Notes under the pieces: model-generated | What the model was told of the DNA's origin: nothing | What the model saw: only the letters and a program-made list of their open reading frames with translations | The model's database searches: none | Assembly: GCA_028671895.1 (NCBI GenBank) | Contig: CM053794.1 | Location: 43,726,501 to 43,790,500, forward strand | Reading direction: 5' to 3' | DNA from: Oenanthe sinensis | Lineage: Eukaryota > Streptophyta > Magnoliopsida > Apiales > Apiaceae | Length of the DNA: 64,000 nt | Made by a program: the position numbers and the translations under genes | In this document: positions 26,719 through 39,741 of the stretch, in pieces | How positions within the stretch are numbered: the first letter of the stretch is position 1 | How the letters are laid out: each line of letters begins with the position of its first letter

Positions 26719-27219
26719 TATAATATAATAGGAGTAATAGTAACTTACATAACCCTATTGGTTGGAGTGGAGGGAACAATATTCAACCCTAATCAAGTTT
26801 ATTCCATTCTCCGAATTCCATTGGGTCTTTACTTTCAAAGACACCACCATCTACCGATAAAAAGTAGTAAAGCACAAAAGGAGGTTCAATTCAAAACTAA
26901 TTTAAACGTATGTTACTTTTACTTTACTTATTTAATTATTAACACATATGCCCGGCAACAACATGAGCTATAAGGATTGCCCACTTAACAATGGGTTGGA
27001 GACTTGGAGTAACTTGTCTTTTGTTAAAATTCAAGAAATTTAATTCAATTTTATACTTTAATAGTCGTTATCTAAAATATTAAAATAATTATTTTATTAT
27101 CAATTTTTAAATAATTATTAGTTACTCGAACTCGTTATTTTATGATATTTATATAAAAAATCCATAGCAATAGTCATAACATACTATCGGACTTATTCTT
27201 TATGTGCCACTATTACGGT

Positions 27220-27560
27220 TGTAAAGGAATTGAATTGTTTGATAAACTCGTTCGATATGTTACCGAACCCTAGTTAGGAAAAGAAAATATATTCGATAAT
27301 ATCAAACATTATTCGTTTTGTTAAGAAATTACTCGAGTTCTAGTTTAATAGCAAAAAAAATTAGCTCATTAGTAAATAAAGGTGTAAAAAAATCAAACTG
27401 TTTGACAAATTTCCGAGTATAATTTTGTCCGAACGCGATAAACTCGATATGTTATCAAACTCGAGATTAGATAAGAAAATCTATTCAATAATATTATCGA
27501 ACATTGTTCGATTTGATAAAAAAATTGTTCGAATTCGATTAAAAATTGCTTTTTCAAGTT
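27220..27560. repeat. Diverged tandem duplication, period about 200 bp
   Basis: GATAAACTCG ... TCGATATGTTA at 27241 recurs as GATAAACTCGATATGTTA at 27439, followed in both by GATAAT/AATATTAT and CGAACATT/AAACATT blocks. It is non-coding. Confidence 0.55.
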
Positions 27561-28602
27561 CGGTTCTATTTGTTTTTAATTAAACCTAGCTACCATTAAC
27601 AAATTATCAGATGACTTCATATTATATTTTTAATTTCAACTCCATTTTCTCCGTAAATTACGCACACAATTAATAGCGTGTTTGAAATCGTTTATAAGCA
27701 ACTTAATTATAAATTAAAGAATACTATAAGCCAAACCGACTCTAAATTGTACCTAATTTTTTTAAGAGGTAGTTATCAAAGAGTCTTCACTGTATGAAAT
27801 ATTTATTTATTCCTGTAAATTTTGTGGCGGCAACGTACAGATATATTATATATATTAATCACAATCTAGCCCGCATATGTATATTACACAGTTTTAAGGT
27901 TAATGCTTGAAATGATATCAAAGAGTGATGGCAGTGGGGGCATCAGCCCCATGAAGCCGTTTGGTTGTGGATCCGCCAACAAAAAAATCCACGCTTGTAT
28001 TAAATATATATAACCCTCTTTAAGACTTTGCTTTTACAAATTTTTATACATAGTTGCCTGTATAATTGTCTTTTTCTCATTTAGACTTTTAGTAATTCAG
28101 GCAATGAAGAAGCTCGACTGATAGCTAGCAAACAAGTTGAGCCAATTTAATCCGACCCAATTCCATTAACCAAAAAATATACGGTTTTTGTAAAGGTGTG
28201 AAACATTACCGAAGACTGAAAAGTTAAGATTTACTAAAAATAAATATGTGAACATGATTTATTAACTCAAGTGATAAGGCTATAAAGCTAAATTAGTCAA
28301 GAAAAAAAACTCAAAGTGATAAGAATTTATTCTTTGAATTCGATTTTAACTTATTCGGTAATTTATAAGAGCAAACACAAAATATTTTGTTATGCAATAC
28401 ATGTGTGTCGATTTCGACGGCTAAAACAAGGGGGTTAATATACATTCATATATATGATACTCCTATAGTCCTGTGTATGATTGTGATATATAATGAATGA
28501 CCGGGGGTGGATTCAGAGCAGGGAAAGGCCCCACTGAATTTCCTAGTTTATTCAGTAAAATATTCACTGTTATATTAGTGCCCTCAGTAAAAAAAGAAAA
28601 AT

Positions 28603-28604
28603 GT

Positions 28605-28636
<32 letters not shown>

Positions 28637-28641
28637 CGCAT
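28603..28641. repeat. (TA)n tract followed by GCGCGCGC
   Basis: About 28 nt of alternating TA run directly into GCGCGCGC, giving roughly 37 nt of uninterrupted purine-pyrimidine alternation. Confidence 0.85.
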
Positions 28642-30249
28642 TTACAATTATATATTATAAATAAAATATAATCATATTTTAAAATGTAAGAACAAAAGGT
28701 AAAAATTATAAGTATGTATTTTTTATAAAGCAGAAATGATTAATGCACTAATATTTTCTTTTTACAAATCTTGTCCCTGTTTAATTCCAATGCACATTAG
28801 TTAGTACTGTAGTTATATAAGTTAAAAGTACAAATACTTTTTAATTTATAAATAACTTATAAGGAGGATAAAAAATTGAATGGATTCACAAAAAAATATT
28901 GCAAGTAAAAAAAATAAATGAACACCGCCACTTGAAATATATAGAAAACACATGTATGAAAAATAAAATTTTATTTTAATATATTAAAATTAAGTAGTTT
29001 AGAATGGAATAAGCTCTTTTTTAACTTTTTTTTATTAAAATAAACTAGTTTCAATACTCTAATTACTTATATATTAAAAATATAATTATTATATTATATT
29101 ATATGTATAAGTTTAAGAAATTCATAAAATACAAAACCTATAAATATATTCATAATATTTTAGACTACCCTCAGTTTTATAAAATAATTATAAATTATAT
29201 ATAAATATATTTGGAAAGATAAATTTAAATATTTGGATATTCTATTTAGAATTAGATTAAAAGTAATTTATTATTTTAAGAAAATAAAATATAATAATTT
29301 ACTTATCAATAATAAAAATATATTATACATTTAGAACTTTATTTCACATTCACTACTATTAGTGCCCCACTGAAATTTTAGTATGATTGGGGACCGATAA
29401 AGACCGAATATAGATCGATAATTTGATAGACAATATTAAAAAAACACTTCGCGCAAGAGGAGGGAATCCTTTCGGGGCCTTCCCTACACACCCACGCACA
29501 TCATTTTATATTAATTATTTTATCCATAATTATTTACGTACCACCCACTTTCATAGACTTTTGTAACTCAGATATTAAAAAATATTTTTTAATATATGAT
29601 CAAAAGCAACCGCACCATCCATAGTTTCAACCTTCGCTGTGATATTGAAGACATGTTTATATGTTTGTGCACTTAGAAAATTGATTAATAGTATATTGTT
29701 TAGCGTCTATTAGGTTTACTATTTCATCATCAAACACGTGTGGTTAATTGACACGTAATTAGAGAGAGCCTTTAGTCTTAGTCTATATATAATTATATAC
29801 ATACAATACTATACATGTATAATTCTCCAAAGATATGATTTAAAATATTAATTCCGGTAAACTGTAAAATCGGTCAAAATAGCGTATAATTTAACAGCAC
29901 AAAATAATGGTATTTGCTATCTGCGTATTAAAATGTGTTATAATTTATTTGTTACATATAGACATATAGTATATCATTGTGTGTGTAAATATGAACAAAA
30001 GTAGATGGAATTAGAAAAGGTTAATTAATGGGCATGATGTTTGGATCTGATGCACCTGAAAAGGGGTACTTAAACAATATTCCACTAGCATTTTATCTTT
30101 CTTTTCTTCTTAATTTGATGATGAGAAGATGTATTAGTTACACTGGAACATCTCTAATTATTATTAGGAGGTATGGATTCAAATTATCACTATGCACACG
30201 TTTTGGCTTACATGCCAAGGAAATGAAAGTACTCCTCAATATTATATTA

Positions 30250-30496
30250 CTCTTTTCGTTTTAAATTAGTTATTTTATTTGATATTTTTATAATTACATC
30301 AATTGAAAATTTAAAATTTTAATTTCAAAAAATTAAAAATTACATTTAAAAATAAATTAAATATATTTTCTAATGATATGCTTTTTAAATACATTTTTAA
30401 TAATGTACATATATATATATATATACTTTTTTGTCAAAATTCTATTAATTTGACTAGAAACAAGTCGAGTATAATAGTTAATTTGGGACAAAATGA
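30250..30496. mobile_element. Stowaway-like MITE, diverged
   Basis: It starts CTCTTTTCGTTTTAAATTAG after TA. The right end is the complement of TCATTTTGTCCCAAATTAAC, with the usual internal TTTGAC-type segments. The ends have diverged. Confidence 0.5.
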
Positions 30497-30889
30497 TTAC
30501 TAAAATCATAATATTAAAAAAATTCATTGATGAACGCCAGGAATAACTTAACGGTAAGGACTCGTCTCTTCTTGTATCTAGTATCTTGAGTTCGAGATTT
30601 ATTAAAAAATAATACTACTCTATAAGTTTCGAAACATGCTCAAAAAAAATCATTGATCTAAGATGATTTTGTAGTTATATAACTATTTTTAACTTTCATG
30701 GAAATACATTTTTAAGCACTAACGTTTTAAAATTAATCTTTTTGATTAAAACATAACATCTATTCATAGTTAATGCACGCACGGCGCACCCCTCCATCAT
30801 TAAAATGAAACTTTATTCAGTCAAAATATATTTTCCATGTTAAGGGTTTATAAGTTATGTTATGCGCAAATTTTAACAATTGTTATTTT

Positions 30890-31620
30890 TTTATTGTCAA
30901 TATTTATTATGCTGAATTTATAGTTGTTCGGGTGAATTATTATTGCTGTTATTGAAGGCCTTCCAGGTTAATCATTAATGAAGGTCCTTCGGGGTTAATT
31001 GTTGAAAGCCCTTCGGGGTTAATTGTTGAAAATCATTGTTCTGTACTCCACGAATTGACCTCGGCGGGGAGTTTTGAGTTGCAGCTGACCTCAGCTTGGA
31101 AGACCATTTCCCTGTACTCAGGCGGGTTGTCCTCGTCTAGGGCTTAGGGCGCGTCCTGCATTTGGGAAGGATCTACTGTTAGCCTCCAGTCAAGGTATCC
31201 GAAAAATAGTTGTAGTGGACCGACTTGAGCATCTGGTTTCCGGGTCAACGTCGGATTCATGAACTTCTTGGGCCATATATTGGGTTTTGGACTATCCAAA
31301 CAAGCCTCCATGTAGAGAGCTCTTCCAACTAGGTTTCGATTATCGAATCAGGATTGAATAAGAGGTGGATAAGGTGGTATTTTCCCAACGGTCTTCTACT
31401 TCAGCAAGAACTACATGTGTTTTGATCCTCTATTATAAATGGGGGTACGTAGGCGGGTTGAACGTTGAGAGTCCTCACCAACTAAAAAATCCTAACAATC
31501 TCAGCCCTAATATTCAACAACCACCATACTCCGACGATTTTTCAGGTAAAAAACACCACACTAAATCTTAAATATGGCGATATAACTCAAATTTTGTTGT
31601 TACCAAATTCCTCCATCAAC
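30890..31620. mobile_element. GC-richer island, possible solo LTR fragment
   Basis: It stands out in base composition. It contains a short tandem repeat (CCTTCGGGGTTAATTGTTGA, two close copies and one partial, 30955-31030), a TATA-like CTATTATAAATGGGGG near 31429-31444 and an LTR-like tail (TTGTTGTTACCAAATTCCTC). Such order is typical of the U3-R-U5 of a plant Gypsy LTR. I could not find matching TG/CA borders or a TSD. Confidence 0.35.
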
Positions 31621-32716
31621 GGGTTATAATAATAACATTCGCTCCAATTTTTTTTAAAATAAAACTTAATCATATTCAGTCAAAATTCATATATTCAATA
31701 TTAAAATTTTTCGAACTTAGAATCGACACGTAATAAACCTTCAAATCCTTAAAACCACTCCAACCTAATGTAAATGATTTTCACCGTATAGTTACGGTAG
31801 AGCAGTGAAAAACAAGTGCTATCCTCGTCAACATATCAAAATCCCAAGTGTCAATGATATTCTGTTTCACTTTTATTCTCAAATTGAATTCTATTAACAA
31901 ACGTTTCACCAAAGTATTAGAATTTTTAAATTTGTTTTCTAGATCTTAATTGTCATGCACATATTTTAATCGGTTATGATTTAATAAATATATAATAAAT
32001 TAAACTCAATTATAACGTGAGTATGATTGGATAAATCAAATGTTAGAGCGCCTATTTTTTGTCGTTCAAAGTCTCGAGTTCAATTCTGGTTATAACGGGA
32101 AAAAATTTCGAATCATTTTGTATGGTTATTTATCAAATTATTCAAAAAGGACTCAATCATAACGTCATCACATATACGAAGAATAAATTTAGATATTAAA
32201 TTTAATATTCCTAGCAGCACCAGTGACATTTTCTATAGTGGTTCAAAACATATGTTATCACTGATCACGTTACTTATTTACCTCTCTCTTGATATTATAG
32301 ACTTATAGTTATTACGAAATTAACTGTAAACTTGCAACTAACTTCTTATTAGTAAAGTTAAGTTAATTTTAATATTATAATATTTCATATAGTGCTCTTA
32401 TCGTGAGCAAGGAGAATATAAATATCAGTAGGAAAGGAATAAAATTTGGAGTGGGATAAAATAAAATATATTAAATAAATCTTGAAATCCCGACAAGAAA
32501 ATCTAGTATAACAGAGCAGCAGACTTTAGTAGAAAAAAGGTAATCACGCTACTCACACTCCTTTAATTAACACGCCCGCCGTCTTCTCCTTCCTTTGCAG
32601 AACATACAGCAACAAAAATCATTACCATGCGTATGGATTTAAATTTTTTCAAATTTTTTAAATATGTTTAATAAACTTGAGAGGAAATAGTAGATGAGAT
32701 GGCTTCATGTTATATA

Positions 32717-32953
32717 CTCCCTCCATCTCAATCAAGTGTTTATATTTGGGTTGGATACCTAGGTTAAAAAATATATATAAAATATCATGAAGGAGAAGGA
32801 AAAATATATGAAAAAGATGAAAAAATGAGTAAAATGGTAGAGTCAATTGATATTTAATTGATAGATTTGAAAATGTGTAGTAAAATAGTGAGTGAGAGTA
32901 AAATTTATAATATAAAAATTTATTATTTTTAGAATTGATTAGGAGAGATAGAG
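32717..32953. mobile_element. Stowaway-like MITE
   Basis: The left end CTCCCTCCATCTCAATCAAG and the right end (complement of CTCTATCTCTCCTAATCAAT) are flanked by TA on each side. Confidence 0.6.
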
Positions 32954-33410
32954 TATATCTTTACTATCTGCATTATGTTATTATAAGTAAAACATGAGTT
33001 TATTGTTGGTTTGGTGGTTCGTAACACTTTTCAAAAAATTGTAAACACTCTCTAAAACTATTAAAAATATATAATTTATTCTATTTATAATATAATATTG
33101 ATTGTAATAATATAATATAGATAATATAGTAGTACAGATCTAATACAACTCTAACCAATACAGTTAACTTATATATCTCAATCTCAATCATAGTCAAACT
33201 CTTTAAACTCTATTAAAATTATAAATGATTATTTCTTTTAAAATCCTATTAAAATTTCAAAAAAAATAAATATATATAATCTATATTTTGATTTTCCATC
33301 ATTTTTGTTTCACCTAAAATTAAATCTTAATATTATATTATATCTAAATAATAAGATAAAATTATTTATATTTTTTATTTAATGTAGTTTTATTAAATAC
33401 AATCTATTTA

Positions 33411-33461
33411 ACTCAGTGCGCACTCAAAAAGTGTAGCGCCGACGGATTCCCACAATAAAAA
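33411..33461 (+). mobile_element. Tiny SINE/LINE-type retroinsertion with 16-bp TSD
   Basis: A 51-nt segment unlike its AT-rich surroundings (GTGTAGCGCCGACGGATTCC inside) ends in an A-rich tail. It is bracketed by the direct repeat AAATACAATCTATTTA at 33395-33410 and 33462-33477. Long TSD plus A-tail is the signature of target-primed reverse transcription; the length implies strong 5' truncation. Confidence 0.6.
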
Positions 33462-36218
33462 AAATACAATCTATTTACATAATTCAGTTTCACCTCTGCT
33501 CAAACTCTTTAATTCATTTAAAATATCAATCAATTAAATTGTTATCTTAAAACTTAAAATAATAAAGTAATAATAATATTGTAATATTTGTTATATTCGA
33601 TTATGAGTGATAATTTTAAATGAGTTGAATAATTTGGCAGTGATTAATTGGGATGTTTAGATTGTATTTAGTTTATACTTTTAATAAAATTTAATATAGA
33701 TAAAAAATAAAATTATTATTATATTCATGAGAAATTAGTTACATATAAAAAATGATATAATATTATTATTCTTCTATGTATAATATAAATATCTTAATTT
33801 GACCACCACTCAAATTATTCAATTTATTTTAAATATATTAAAATTTTTAAAAAAACATGTGCATCGCACGAGTTATAAGTTAATATTATTATTATGATGT
33901 AAGGGAAATTTTGTATCATCTTAGTTATTCCATGTGAATCGTAAAAAATATATTAACATTCAATTTTTAACAAAATTTAACGGTTGTTATATTTATTAAA
34001 ATTATATTATTAATATAAAAATTAACCATAATTAATTAAATATTAAGAATAATCTTCTAACTAAAACACATGTCACAATTAATCTCCTAATTAAAACACA
34101 TTTTTAAATAAAATATACAAATATTATATTTATTTAAATACAAATACGAATAAAGTATATGAAAAATTACATAAAAATATATTCATATAACATTAAGTAA
34201 AAGTTTAAATTATTATTATAAAAATAAATAAATTCAAATCAAATAAAATATGTTGAAAATATTTAAATAATTGATCCTTGCATCACACAAATATAAGCTT
34301 TTATATATATATAAACTACAAACTCTATATAATTTAAAATTATATCTTAACAAAATATCAGTTTTTTTTGAAGGATCAGTATTCTTTTTTAATCATCAAT
34401 TTGATAACTAATTTCAATCTGACTTATTTGATCATCTTTTGTATCTTAAATACTGTTGATTGAATGATATAGTAACAAAATTATTAATTTAGTCATTTTT
34501 TCCAAAACTAGGAAAAACGTTATTTATTAATAAAATTATCAATTTATCAAAGTTTCCCGATGAAATGTAAAATTTAGTGGTAGGGGTGGAATGAGGGCAT
34601 TATTTGTTCAAGAGATATACCGCTATAACCTAACCCGTTGTACGGACTATGGACATCCCAAGCGGGTTTTAGTGTTGTAGATTCGGCCCAAACCACATTG
34701 GCCCAAATGATAAAAAATGAAGTGTTAGAATTTTGAATACACGAGTTACGACTATATATATAATCAGATTGTCAAAGAAGAGTTGATCTTTATATAATTG
34801 AGTTTTTTTAATGTGTGCCATGGGTATGCATTAAGAACTTAAGGTGTCAAACCCTGCATGTAAAAACATTTTCACAACCAACTCAACCAAAATGTTAAAA
34901 AGTTAGTGTTTAGAGTGTGACATGGCCACACACTAAAAAACCCTATATAATTATATATTCTATCTTCTTTGTTTTTTCGGTCAAAGGGGTTAACTTTATA
35001 TTCTATGTACGTTAAGTTGAGATAATTCAAAATCACATATCATAAATTCAAACGAAAATTTCCAGAAAAATATTTATGACATAATCATAATCAACCAAGT
35101 TTTTACTGCGGATTCGCGAGTTAAAAAAATAGATATAGACTCGAAGTCGAGTTGAATATGCGTGTGTGTTTAGAATCACTGTTGGCAAATTTTTTCTATA
35201 GATTGATCAAGCATTGCATATGAGATCTTTTTGGTCAATCTTTAATCAGGTGACATTGCATTTACCAAATAGTACCCGTCTGAAGGATAATAAAACATGA
35301 GCATTAAATACATATGTGATATGTGAGAGCAATAGCTGATACATTCTGGCCTTCTTGATCTCCTTCCATGGGTGTGACTGTGTGAGACTGTGAGAGACTT
35401 TATTGTTGGGCCTTGTCTACATGTATGACTACAATTCAAACAATGTGTAGTAGGAGTATATCTTTTCAACAATAAACACAATTTCTGCAGCAACACCTTA
35501 GTTTCATCTTTCCATTCAGTTTCCGTGACATCATTTATAGCAGAAGCATCTAACATTCACTATTAGAAACTCTGCATATCATGTTAATTTATTTTCATCT
35601 ATCTACTTGCTGCATTTATGTCTGAACTTGCACCTTCTGTACATCACTCTATTGTTCATTCAATTAAATCCCTGCACATAAACTCTAAATTCTGTAGCAA
35701 AGGGCTTGAAATTTAATAATGTGATGAATAGCTGTTCAACTCTGCAAGGTTTTCATTACCACCTTGATGCAATGCAGTATCAAAAACCAAATGATTTGTG
35801 AAAATGTAATTGAGCAAATGTTAGATGACAAATATGAGACAAACATAAAATTTATTAACAGTATCGAAGCTATCTAAAATTTTCATTACCTCCGGGTCCT
35901 ATATAATTTTTTTTCTCATTTCACAATCAGCAAAAGGGAATGCATTAAGCCTAGTACAAATTTTATATCATAAGCAAATGTACTTTTTTAAATCTACTCC
36001 ATTTGTGCTAATAAAGTTGTCTTCTCATATCTTAGCTGTTAAAGAAGCCTACTATTCGAGAGCTGATGGAGATTGCATGCTAAAAGCATGAAATAACTTC
36101 TAAACTTCATTTGCCAGGGCCTTGCCTCAATGACCCAACTTCTCGAAAACCACTTGTTTACTATTTGGCATTTAATTCTTGTTCACCATTGGACAAGGTT
36201 TGGGGGGGCTCAATGTAT

Positions 36219-38228
36219 TTAACTTAGCTTCCTCCTTTTAGTGTTTTCAGCATAATGAGAAGAATTTAAACATGATCCAACTGCTGAATCATCACTTCTA
36301 TAGCTTAAACAAGCAGCATCCAGCACACCACTTGGGCTCTGGGGCAATGATGATGGGATTAATCCATTTGGACCCCTACTACTTATTGCACTTAAAGATG
36401 GTGATGATTTCTTCATCAGTTCAACACATTTGACCAATCTATCCTGCAAAAACATAACGGAAAATCTTTGAGAAAAATTTGATATTTTAAGTCCTGTTCT
36501 GAAAGTTCCTGCTTAGGCTGATTATTATACGCTTAGGCATTAGAACCTAAAAGGTGATACAACTTTTGTGATCGCTCAAGGCATTTAAATGACTTTGGTG
36601 GCCACTTAAGTATCCAATTAGAAGAATAATACACAAAGTGAGCTTAACAATTTTTGAAAGTAATCAAACTCAAATGACAAGGAAAAATAAAAAGCTGAAC
36701 ATGAAATCATTTCATTTATAACTCTCCACTTCTCTCCTTTTTAGCTATTGCATCATTTCATTGTGACTCTCCCATCCTCTCCTTTTTGGTTAATGGACCA
36801 CAAATTTATTACCTTTTGTAAATGGTGATTGAGTTCAAATAATGCATTCTCAGTGTCTACTAGTTGAGCTTCTCCTGCAACAGACAGAGCCACTGCTGCT
36901 GCAATTTCAGAAGGCCTGAATTCCAAGAATTCAATCCCTGAATTTAAGCCACATTAAAGATAATATCAGCAAACACACACAAAGCACACACACATATGAA
37001 CCACCATAAAAATAATAAAAATGACCTTTTGTTAGGCTTGATATAAGTTGTGTTGATCTAAATATTGTCGGAGTTGATGCAATATGATCTCCCGTAGTCT
37101 TTGCAAGGAAATAATCAATAAATGAGAATGGGGTTATTGATTGCATTCTCCACTTCAATGTGCTTAAAACTAGAAGTTCCATTCTCTGTATGGTTCTTGC
37201 TTCAAATACAAATTTTGATTCACAAACCTGTTAATTATAATTAGAAATCAATCAGGAGAGTTCTATTAAAATCACCGATGGAGAATCTTAATCAATCAGT
37301 AATTACTCTTAATTACAAATCAATCAGGAGAGTTATATTAAAATTACCAATGGAGAATCTTTAATCAATCGGTAATTACTCTTAACAATGTTACAAACAC
37401 GAACCTGCAATTCTAAGAGCAATGGCACTTCAGTCTCCTCCGTTTTGGCTGCTAGAGATACACAAGCAACAGCCAACAATTGCATCATCCATGCTTTGTC
37501 AGCCTGATATACAGAATGGATCTATCATACATCAATATATAAACACACACAAGTAGATTACAAAAAAACTCAAATGTCGTAGATTTGAAGTACTTTAGGA
37601 GCTTACTGGTATCTTATAGTCAGAGATGAATCTGTCCAAGTAATTCACAGACAAATATGCACACTGAGGTCCAAAATTGAAATGGGAATGAACCTATAAA
37701 ACGACCAACACATACCATCACTTAATTTTCAACAACTGAGAATAATCTTTCTATACAATATACATATAGCTTCAATAAACATTCACACACCAGATAAAGA
37801 TTCAACCAAACCCCATTTCAATTTTCTCAATCAAGAACTAATATAAATCAAAATCAGCCCGAACAAAGCCCATAACATTCTGAAAAGATACAAAATATGA
37901 GTGTACACACACAAACACACACCTTTCCAATCCAATCAACAGCCTCCTGCCTAGCTTTTGAATCCAAACCCCCATTTCTCAATCTTTCCAAATAATCAGA
38001 AGCAGGCAAATGTTCACATTCTTTGTTAAACATCAAATCCAATAACTCATCACTTTGTAATGGCAATAAACTATTCAAACACCCTTCTTTAACCTCAAAG
38101 TTTTGATTTTTACTAGTTTTATGGTGAGAGGTGGTCTCAAACTCTTCAACACCCTCGTCAAAATATATACTTTCAGTTTCTTCAGCACATAGCAGGCTTG
38201 ACATTGCACAATCAAGACTTGGTGCCAT
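36219..38228 (-). CDS. CYCD2/4: D-type cyclin, CYCD2/CYCD4 group
   Basis: Six exons (38228-37923, 37693-37607, 37503-37405, 37227-37026, 36937-36813, 36443-36219) encode about 347 residues. Near the N-terminus LLCAE is the LxCxE motif that binds the retinoblastoma-related protein. The cyclin box follows (YLERLRNG ... RQEAVDWI, YLSVNYLDRFIS, QLLAVACVSLAAKTEETEVP, RMELLVLSTLKWRMQSITP), and then the C-terminal fold (GIEFLEFRPSEIAAAVALSV). These strings are closest to CYCD2;1/CYCD4 of Arabidopsis, and the six-exon layout is usual for plant CYCDs. Role: partner of CDKA at the G1/S transition, phosphorylating RBR in response to sugar and hormones. The start MAPSLDCAMSS is preceded by an in-frame ATG at 38372, but that extension is Pro-rich, low in complexity and lies in the leader, so 38228 is preferred. 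Confidence 0.94.
37237..37390. repeat. Tandem duplication of about 75 bp in a cyclin intron
   Basis: AATCAATCAGGAGAGTT ... GGAGAATCTT ... TAATTACTCTTAA occurs twice in a row with few differences, inside the intron between exons 3 and 4. Confidence 0.85.
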
Positions 38229-38324
38229 TTCAAAACAAATATAACTCCAGTATATAAAGATATATATTAAATCTCTCTGTCTTCTCACCCAAAATCTTGA
38301 TAATATATATAGTGGGGAGGGAGA

Positions 38325-38338
38325 AGGGGGGGGGGGGC
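38325..38338 (+). repeat. Poly-G tract in the cyclin 5' leader/promoter
   Basis: A run of about 12 G is preceded by GGGGAGGGAGAAG, about 100 nt upstream of the cyclin start codon. On the mRNA strand it is C-rich. Confidence 0.8.
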
Positions 38339-39490
38339 GCAAGGTTGGAGAATGAGGGAGAGGGGACTGCAAATATACTAGTAGACGAAGAAAGAAAAAG
38401 AAGAAGGTGGTAGATTATTTTTATTTCTTTTTTTTTTCTAAATAAAAAATTGGTCTATTTTTGTCATTTTTATTTATGGGAATAGTTATGACTCGCTGAC
38501 AGCTCAAAATGCAGGCGTTGCCAACTATTTTAGAAAAGTTATAAATTTAAAGGGAAAAAACAAGGAAAAGAATGTGTATTTTTTGGTAATGTATAATATT
38601 AATAATTAGAAATAAAAATATAAATCATATTATTAAATATACAAAAAAATAATCAAAAAACATGATTTCACTTTTACTACGAATATATATTTCTCCATTC
38701 TCAAATATAATATTTTCCTAATATTAGAGTAATATAAATATACACTATTTCTCTTTTTTGAAATATACACGATTTCTTTTAATTGTTTCTACAACTAGAC
38801 AGAGATTCCCATATTTGTGTTACGAAGTCGAATAGACGCGAATCTTAGCACCGTTTTCTAACAGTCGCGTAGTTTCAATATTTCTTTTTGTAGTATATAT
38901 GTAATTTAAGAAATTTGAATCGTAGGATTATAGGGAACAGTTTCAATAAATAGCTATTATTTTATATTTAGTATAATATTTCAAAATAAACAAAAAAATT
39001 TAATATAAATAATATGTTTTAATAAATAATATATAAAATAAATTAGAGAAGTTAACTTGATGTGATAATCATGTTTTTTGAAAGATGCTAAAAATGATGT
39101 ATAAGGAAAAAATATAAAAAATATTATTTTTAATTATATGACAAAGCACCTTATAAAAGATGTCATGATTAGAATTGCTCTTTGCAATGTGCGGAAGAAA
39201 TGGACTGCAAAGTTAACTTCGTTATCTGAAACCCTCGTGTATATGTAAGTTTGACAAGTCTCGCAAGTCTTAAGTCTTATCTCCAAGAATAGGTACCAAA
39301 TATGTTTCCAACTCATTTCACAAATGAGGTGTCAATTTGTTATTGATTATTTTCTTAAAAATAATATGAATCTCGTATGCATTAATATACGCTATATCAA
39401 TAAAAGAATGTCATGTATAATTTGAAAATTCTTTTAAAATACAATTTGGGACCTCTAACATTACTCTATCCATAATTTCAAAAGTATTAC

Positions 39491-39741
39491 TCCCTCCGTC
39501 CCGTTGAGTTGTTATCATTTCAAAATGGGGTGTCTGGCACGCATTTTAAGATGAATTTTAAGGATAGTTTCATAATTTATTTTTGAAATTTTCCTTTTTT
39601 GTATAAAAATAGAACAATCCTATTTTTATACAAAAAAAGAAAATTTTAAAAATAAGTTATGGAACTATCCTTAAAATCCACCTTAAAATGCGTGCCAGAA
39701 AGTGAAAAAAAAGTGATAACAATTGGGTGGGACGGAGGGAG
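39491..39741. mobile_element. Full-length palindromic Stowaway-like MITE
   Basis: The ends CTCCCTCCGTCCCGTTGAGT and (complement of) CTCCCTCCGTCCCACCCAAT are flanked by TA. Unlike the other copies, the inverted repeat covers nearly the whole 251 bp: the left arm through TTGTATAAAAATAG pairs with CTATTTTTATACAA and onwards, with few mismatches and a loop of only a few bases near 39616. Confidence 0.85.

Larger units (their letters stand above)
23220..30940. other. Gene-poor AT-rich intergenic region
   Basis: No plant gene is recognisable on either strand; open stretches are short and without family motifs. Contents that can be named are listed separately: a foldback element (24900-25302), Stowaway-like MITEs (26482, 30250), a diverged tandem repeat (27220-27560) and a TA/GC alternating tract (28603-28641). 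Confidence 0.6.
31621..35900. other. AT-rich intergenic DNA downstream of the cyclin gene
   Basis: Apart from the MITE at 32717 and the SINE-like insertion at 33411 nothing is recognisable. A 104-codon ORF on the minus strand (35556-35242) has no motif I know and no supporting splice context. Confidence 0.5.

Noticed and set aside
30530..30600. tRNA-like or SINE A/B box words (also near 32040, 28260 and 61610)
   Set aside because: Single B-box-like words occur, but no cloverleaf, correct spacing, tail or target duplication could be found.
35242..35556. 104-aa minus-strand ORF downstream of the cyclin gene
   Set aside because: No recognisable domain and no splice or leader context; the second half is low in complexity.
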